Shown: piece after piece, positions 4,841 through 8,753 of the stretch
Position numbering within the stretch: the first letter of the stretch is position 1
How the letters are laid out: the number at the start of each line of letters is the position of its first letter
Origin: Candidatus Roizmanbacteria bacterium CG06_land_8_20_14_3_00_34_14
GTDB lineage: Bacteria; Patescibacteriota; Microgenomatia; UBA1406; GWC2-37-13
Reading direction: 5' to 3'
Length of the DNA: 8,753 nt
Assembly: GCA_002779665.1 (NCBI GenBank)
Contig: PEVZ01000021.1
Location: forward strand, 1 to 8,753
Notes under the pieces: model-generated
What the model was told of the DNA's origin: nothing
Databases searched by the model: none
What the model saw: the letters and a program-made list of their open reading frames with translations, nothing else
Program-made: the position numbers and the translations under genes

Positions 4841-4852
4841 GACGGTTAGCTC
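4839..4852 (+). repeat. Right copy of 14-bp direct repeat
   Basis: AGGACGGTTAGCTC, identical to 4521-4534. It begins in the stop codon of the GIY-YIG gene (T from the unit, AG from the repeat) and runs into the functional tRNA-Val. The distance between copies is 318 bp. Confidence 0.7.
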
Positions 4853-4913
4853 AGTTGGCTAGAGCGTTACATTGACATTGTAAAGGTCATAGGTTCAAGT
4901 CCTATACCGTCCA
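4840..4913 (+). tRNA. tRNA-Val (anticodon GAC)
   Basis: A complete 74-nt cloverleaf. The acceptor GGACGGT (4840-4846) pairs with ACCGTCC (4906-4912), with discriminator A at 4913. D-stem GCTC/GAGC; anticodon stem TTACA/TGTAA with loop TTGACAT and anticodon GAC at 4874-4876; 5-nt variable loop; T-arm ATAGG-TTCAAGT-CCTAT. CCA is not encoded. It sits inside a rightward operon: its first base is the last base of the GIY-YIG stop codon, and the tdh ATG follows 2 nt after its discriminator. Transcription with these genes and release by tRNA processing is likely. Its first 13 bases are duplicated at 4522-4534. Confidence 0.95.
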
Positions 4914-4915
4914 CA

Positions 4916-5869
4916 ATGAAAAAAATATTAGTGACAGGTGCGTACGGTTTGGTCGGTACTGATTTGGTCTTGGCTCTACGTAAAAAATATAAACGGGACG
5001 ATATTATCACCCTTTCCCATAATACTACTCATAACCAATTTGATGTCATTTCGGAAAAAGGTGATGTCCGTGATGGGAAAAATTTGGAAAAAATAATTAA
5101 AAAACACAATATTGGTACAGTTTATCATTTAGCCGGACTTCTTTCGGTTGCCAGTGAAAAAAATCCCGATTTGGCCTGGGAAATTAATCTTGGAAGTCTG
5201 AAAACAATTCTTGACTTGGCTGTAAAGTATAAGTTTAGAATATTCTGGCCAAGCTCGATTGCCGCTTTTGGTTCAACAACTCCAAAAATAAACACGCCAC
5301 AAAGGACGGTTCTTGAACCAACTACCATGTACGGAGTTAATAAAGTAGCCGGTGAGCTTTTGTGCCAATATTATTTTTTAAGATATGGAGTTGACGCCCG
5401 CAGTCTTCGCTATCCAGGTTTAATCGGTTACAAAACTCCACCGGGAGACGGGACGACAGAATATTCCGTCCATATTTTTTATGGAGCTATTAAAGAGAAT
5501 AAATATACCTGTTTTTTGAAAAAAGATGCAAGGTTACCAATGATGTTTATTGATGATGCTATCTACGGAACCATAAAACTTATGGAGGCACCAGCCAAAA
5601 AAATCACTGTTCGCACCAGTTATAATTTTGGAGCCATAAATTTTACTCCGATTGAATTAGTTAATGAAATTAAGAAATTATCGCCTGAATTTAAGTGTGA
5701 TTATAAGCCCGACCATCGGCAAAAAATTGCTGACTCCTGGCCAAAATCTATCGACGATTCGCAGGCAAGGCGAGATTGGGGTTGGAAACATAAATATGAT
5801 CTTGAGAAAATGACTAAGGTTATGTTGTCTCAATTAAAAATTAATCCGCCAGCTGGCAGAAGAAAATAA
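4916..5869 (+). CDS. tdh: L-threonine 3-dehydrogenase, SDR/epimerase-like type
   Basis: A 317-residue NAD-dependent enzyme that oxidises L-threonine to 2-amino-3-ketobutyrate. The Rossmann fold starts with TGAYGLVG (7-14). The catalytic set is S113/S114 (WPSSIAAFG) and Y139-x3-K143 (MYGVNK). Features separating this family from sugar epimerases are YPGLIGYKTPPGDGTTEYSV, LPMMFIDDAI, and near the end RQKIADSWPKSIDDSQA followed by DWGW. It differs from the zinc-dependent Tdh of E. coli. The length is normal for the family, but the last residues, NPPAGRRK, come from a palindromic repeat at 5845-5860. ATG 4916 lies 2 nt after tRNA-Val with no room for a ribosome binding site. The kbl start follows 1 nt after the stop, which supports the assignment because Kbl uses the unstable Tdh product. 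Confidence 0.92.
   Translation: MKKILVTGAYGLVGTDLVLALRKKYKRDDIITLSHNTTHNQFDVISEKGDVRDGKNLEKIIKKHNIGTVYHLAGLLSVASEKNPDLAWEINLGSLKTILDLAVKYKFRIFWPSSIAAFGSTTPKINTPQRTVLEPTTMYGVNKVAGELLCQYYFLRYGVDARSLRYPGLIGYKTPPGDGTTEYSVHIFYGAIKENKYTCFLKKDARLPMMFIDDAIYGTIKLMEAPAKKITVRTSYNFGAINFTPIELVNEIKKLSPEFKCDYKPDHRQKIADSWPKSIDDSQARRDWGWKHKYDLEKMTKVMLSQLKINPPAGRRK
5845..5860. repeat. Palindrome copy at the 3' end of tdh
   Basis: TCCGCCAGCTGGCAGA matches the 16-bp palindrome in tig (1809-1824) except for one base, which breaks the outer symmetry. It encodes part of the terminal NPPAGRRK of Tdh, after the conserved domain ends. Confidence 0.75.
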
Positions 5870-5870
5870 T

Positions 5871-7118
5871 ATGTCAAGAAAAAACTTTTTTTCAGTTTTA
5901 AGTAAGGAGATTGAAAGAATTGATAAAGCAAAAACTTCAAAACGTTTTGAAAAAATTATTGATGGTTTTACAAAAGAAAAATCACCCAAGGCAATTATCA
6001 ACAAAAAAAAATATCAAGTCTTTAATTCCAATGATTATTTAGGACTTCGTCATCATCCATTACTCAAAAAGGCTGAACAAAAGGCCTCAAAAATTTATGG
6101 CACCGGTCCCGGGGCTGTTCGATTTATTTCCGGAAGTCTAAAAATTCATCGCGATATAGAAAAGGCCTTGGCTAAATTTCATAAAAAGGATGATGCGATG
6201 GTTTTTTCTTCGTCATTTGCCACCAATCTGGCGGTTTTGTACTGCCTTATTTCCGGACAAAACAAGGATTCTTTAGTCGACGCCAACGTGATCGTCATCT
6301 CCGACGCCCTAAATCATCGTAGCATTATCGATGGAATAAGAATTGCCAATCTTCCCAAAGAGCAAAGAACAATTTTTAGACATATGGACACCGGGCACTT
6401 GAGTCAAATTCTTGAAGCAAATAAAAATAAGTATAAAAGGGCCTTGGTCGTCACTGATGGAGTCTTTAGTATGTTAGGCGAATATCAAAAACTTAAGGAA
6501 ATTAGGAATATTATTGACAGATATGACGGTCAATATGAAAACGGGGTACTACTCGTAGTCGATGATGCCCACGGAGTCGGGATTGCCGGAAAAACAGGAC
6601 GGGGTATTGAGGAGATAGAGGGAGTAAAAGCTGATGTCCTTATTGGTACTTTCGGGAAAGCTTTTGGGGCTGATGGCGGATATGTAGTCGCCAGTCAAAC
6701 AATCATCGATTATCTAAGAGAATCGGCAGCTACTTATATTTATTCCAATTCTATCCCGCCTGGAACAGCCGGGGCGGTATTAAAGTCAATTGAAATATTG
6801 GATAAAACAGCTGGAAAGAAATTATTAAAAAATTCGAAGGAAAATGTTGCCTATTTTAAAAAACAGATGAAAAAGGTTGGTTACCAATTTGCCACCGATT
6901 CATCTCACCCGATTCAACCGGTATTGATTGGCGACCCGATCAAAACAAGTGATTTAGTAGGAAAGCTTTTTAAGAAAAATATTATTGTTACTAATATCAG
7001 TTTCCCAGTCGTGCCAAAAGGACGGGATGAAATAAGAGTTCAAATTTCAGCTGTTCATACAAAAAAAGATATTGACCAATTGGTAAAAGCGTTTGAAGAG
7101 GAATTAGTTTATAATTGA
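5871..7118 (+). CDS. kbl: 2-amino-3-ketobutyrate CoA ligase (glycine C-acetyltransferase)
   Basis: A 415-residue PLP enzyme of the alpha-oxoamine synthase family. It cleaves 2-amino-3-ketobutyrate with CoA to glycine and acetyl-CoA. Visible signatures are NSNDYLGLRHHP near the N-terminus, GTGPGAVRFISGS, SDALNHRSIIDG, D231-x2-H234 in VVDDAHGVG (cofactor ring contacts), and the PLP-binding K263 in GTFGKAFGADGGY. The C-terminal domain runs to the end at normal family length. By sequence alone it could be 8-amino-7-oxononanoate synthase (BioF) or another family member, but its place 1 nt after a threonine dehydrogenase and the absence of biotin genes make Kbl far likelier. It ends at TGA with thrS 5 nt later. 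No in-frame TGA occurs within it, consistent with TGA as a normal stop. Confidence 0.9.
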   Translation: MSRKNFFSVLSKEIERIDKAKTSKRFEKIIDGFTKEKSPKAIINKKKYQVFNSNDYLGLRHHPLLKKAEQKASKIYGTGPGAVRFISGSLKIHRDIEKALAKFHKKDDAMVFSSSFATNLAVLYCLISGQNKDSLVDANVIVISDALNHRSIIDGIRIANLPKEQRTIFRHMDTGHLSQILEANKNKYKRALVVTDGVFSMLGEYQKLKEIRNIIDRYDGQYENGVLLVVDDAHGVGIAGKTGRGIEEIEGVKADVLIGTFGKAFGADGGYVVASQTIIDYLRESAATYIYSNSIPPGTAGAVLKSIEILDKTAGKKLLKNSKENVAYFKKQMKKVGYQFATDSSHPIQPVLIGDPIKTSDLVGKLFKKNIIVTNISFPVVPKGRDEIRVQISAVHTKKDIDQLVKAFEEELVYN

Positions 7119-7123
7119 GAATT

Positions 7124-8753
7124 ATGAAAAACAATTTAAATTCACTCAGACATTCTTGTGCTCACTTATTGGCCGCAGCAGTATTGTTCTATTATCCTGA
7201 TGCAAAGTTAACTCTTGGACCTTCAATCGAAAATGGCTTTTATTATGATATTGATTTTGGTCCTTCGGCAAGCTCAGGACAATTTTCGGAAAAAGAATTT
7301 CCGAAAATTGAACAAAAAATGCACGAACTTTCTAAAAAATGGATTAAATTTGAAGGTGTAGAAGTTGATAAAAATGAAGCGTTAAAACAGTTTAAAGGAA
7401 ACGAATACAAGGAAGATTTGATAAAAGGTATAGTCGATAAAAAAGAAAAGATAACGATTTATAAATCAGGAGAATTTTCGGATCTATGTCGAGGCGGTCA
7501 CGTTGACAATCCAAAAGAAAGTCTGAAACATTTTAAATTATTGTCTATTGCCGGAGCCTATTGGCGGGGGAACGAGAAAAATAAGATGTTGACCCGTATC
7601 TATGGGACAATTTTCCCAACAAAAGAAGAGCTTGACGCGTATCTGAAGATGATCGAAGAAGCCAAAAAAAGAGACCACCGGAAAATCGGTCGTGAACTTG
7701 AGTTATTTACAATTAATAACGAAGTCGGGCCCGGGATCACTCTCTGGCTTCCAAATGGCTCAATAATCAGGCGGGAGATTGAAAACTATATGGTTACCGA
7801 GCAAACAAAATTAGGATTTAAACACGTCTATAGCCCGCATATTGGTCGAAAATCACTTTGGGAAAAAAGCGGTCACTGGGATTTGTACAGACAAAAAATG
7901 TATTCACCAATGGACGTTGACGGCGAGGAATATCTTGTCAAACCGATGACCTGTCCGATGCACATCCAATCTTTTACTTTTAATCCAAAGTCATATCGAG
8001 ATTTGCCTTACCGGATCGCTGAGATTGGTTCGGTATACCGATATGAACAGTCGGGTGAGTTAGCCGGACTGCTTAGAGTTAGAGCTTTTACCCAGGATGA
8101 TGCTCATATTTTTTGTACTCAAGAACAGGCCGTTGACGAATTTATTTCCGTCTTTAACTTTATAAATAAATTATATAAAGTGTTTGGTTTTAAAGATTAT
8201 CGAGTCAGATTAGGGGTACGATCTAAAAAGGAAAAATATCTTGGTGAAGATTCACTTTGGAAAAAAGCTCAAGAAAAAGCAATTGAGGCGTTGGATAAAA
8301 CTGGAGCAAAGTATTCTATTTCAGAGGGCGACGCAGCCTTTTATGGTCCAAAGGCGGATTTTATGATCAAAGATGCCTTAGGTCGCGAATGGCAATGTGG
8401 GACTGTCCAGATTGATTTTATGTTGCCGGAAAGATTTGACCTAAAATATATTGATACTGATGGTAAGGAAAAAACACCTGTAATGATTCATCGGGCACCA
8501 CTTGGGTCATTAGAACGCTTTATGGCAATATTGATTGAACAGTATGCCGGAGCTTTTCCACTTTGGCTCTCTCCAATTCAGGTGGCTGTCCTACCAATTT
8601 CCGAAAAATTTTTGGAACCGGCTGAGAAAGTAAAAGAGGAACTGCTTAATAATAATATTCGGGTGACTCTTAATGATGAAAATAAATCGCTTGGAGGCAA
8701 GATCCGTAATTCAACCTTGCAAAAGATACCGTTTATGATTATAATAGGAGAGA
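7124..8753 (+). CDS. thrS: Threonyl-tRNA synthetase, no TGS domain, 3' end cut by window
   Basis: 543 codons are present and the frame is open to the window edge; roughly 45 residues are probably missing. The protein begins directly at the editing domain: H10-x3-H14 (RHSCAHLL) and C122/H126 (DLCRGGHV), equivalent to E. coli H73/H77 and C182/H186. The class II catalytic core has motif 2 around VYRYEQSGELAG, motif 3 around HRAPLGSLERF, and zinc ligands C277 (MTCPMH), H328 (DDAHIF) and H456 (MIHRA). The anticodon-binding domain starts near 482. The usual N-terminal TGS domain of about 60 residues is absent, and kbl leaves no room for it upstream. Residues 46-53 (GPSASSGQ) come from a REP-like repeat and lengthen a loop in the editing domain. 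As last visible gene of the tdh-kbl operon it competes with Tdh for threonine. Confidence 0.95.
   Translation, partial: MKNNLNSLRHSCAHLLAAAVLFYYPDAKLTLGPSIENGFYYDIDFGPSASSGQFSEKEFPKIEQKMHELSKKWIKFEGVEVDKNEALKQFKGNEYKEDLIKGIVDKKEKITIYKSGEFSDLCRGGHVDNPKESLKHFKLLSIAGAYWRGNEKNKMLTRIYGTIFPTKEELDAYLKMIEEAKKRDHRKIGRELELFTINNEVGPGITLWLPNGSIIRREIENYMVTEQTKLGFKHVYSPHIGRKSLWEKSGHWDLYRQKMYSPMDVDGEEYLVKPMTCPMHIQSFTFNPKSYRDLPYRIAEIGSVYRYEQSGELAGLLRVRAFTQDDAHIFCTQEQAVDEFISVFNFINKLYKVFGFKDYRVRLGVRSKKEKYLGEDSLWKKAQEKAIEALDKTGAKYSISEGDAAFYGPKADFMIKDALGREWQCGTVQIDFMLPERFDLKYIDTDGKEKTPVMIHRAPLGSLERFMAILIEQYAGAFPLWLSPIQVAVLPISEKFLEPAEKVKEELLNNNIRVTLNDENKSLGGKIRNSTLQKIPFMIIIGE
7261..7279. repeat. REP-like repeat inside thrS
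   Basis: TCCTTCGGCAAGCTCAGGA is an imperfect inverted repeat (TCCT/AGGA ends, GGC-AA-GCT centre). It resembles the dispersed CCTTCGACAAGCTCAGGA-type repeats known from many bacterial genomes. In frame it gives part of GPSASSGQ (46-53), about five residues longer than E. coli ThrRS at this loop. Confidence 0.6.

Larger units (their letters stand above)
4521..4852 (+). mobile_element. Putative small GIY-YIG insertion unit beside tRNA-Val
   Basis: Two exact 14-bp direct repeats enclose two back-to-back hairpins and one GIY-YIG gene and nothing else. Removing one repeat copy and the enclosed DNA would fuse mtaB directly to tRNA-Val, with the mtaB stop overlapping the tRNA 5' end. The insertion therefore appears to have left both neighbours intact. 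There is no transposase or integrase, so movement would depend on the GIY-YIG protein or outside help. This is inferred from structure alone. Confidence 0.45.

Noticed and set aside
7116..7118. Reading TGA as glycine (as in Absconditabacteria/Gracilibacteria)
   Set aside because: kbl ends at this TGA exactly at normal family length, thrS starts 5 nt later, and no conserved domain in the window contains an in-frame TGA.
7124..7170. thrS missing its N-terminus through a frameshift or wrong start
   Set aside because: kbl occupies the DNA up to 7118 with its own conserved sequence, so there is no room for a TGS domain upstream. The absence looks genuine.
1..8753. CRISPR array, classical insertion sequence or prophage genes
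   Set aside because: No regularly spaced repeats, transposase, integrase or phage structural protein is visible. The only mobile-like feature is the small GIY-YIG unit.

Overview
The window is AT-rich, tightly packed DNA that uses the standard bacterial code. It most likely comes from a Candidate Phyla Radiation (Patescibacteria) bacterium, perhaps of the Microgenomates side. This is inferred from several traits together: intergenic gaps of 1-5 nt; a trigger factor without its PPIase domain; a threonyl-tRNA synthetase without its TGS domain; a single-domain GIY-YIG protein; an unrecognised coiled-coil protein of a type common in these genomes; and no convincing Shine-Dalgarno sequence in front of any gene.

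Layout. At 151-753 (+) lies a secreted lysozyme-like cell-wall hydrolase. It converges, 2 nt apart, on a leftward cluster (minus strand, 2834 to 756): a second, paralogous hydrolase, a short trigger factor and a 206-residue protein of unknown function. A 404-nt intergenic region (2835-3238) follows. It is full of inverted repeats and holds a near-consensus leftward promoter that runs at once into a rho-independent terminator. From 3239 to the right edge everything reads rightward: an MtaB-type tRNA methylthiotransferase, a small GIY-YIG protein, tRNA-Val(GAC), SDR-type L-threonine 3-dehydrogenase, 2-amino-3-ketobutyrate CoA ligase, and threonyl-tRNA synthetase (cut off by the window end).

How the genes work together. 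Tdh and Kbl are the two successive enzymes that turn threonine into glycine and acetyl-CoA. The next gene, 5 nt later, charges threonine onto tRNA, so the operon puts the two fates of threonine side by side. The leftward cluster joins protein folding to cell-wall remodelling.

Most interesting signals. (1) The GIY-YIG gene and two hairpins are flanked by an exact 14-bp direct repeat equal to the 5' end of the adjacent tRNA-Val gene. This looks like a 318-bp insertion that kept both the upstream stop codon and the tRNA intact. (2) Four genes have a -10 box ending only 6-8 nt before the ATG, which predicts leaderless mRNAs. The tdh ATG lies 2 nt after the tRNA, so tRNA 3' processing would also leave it nearly leaderless. 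(3) Palindromic or REP-like repeats lie inside the coding regions of tig, tdh, thrS and mtaB and are read as in-frame peptide. (4) The 2835-3238 region has a promoter-terminator pair and competing stems, consistent with a small RNA or an attenuated leader.
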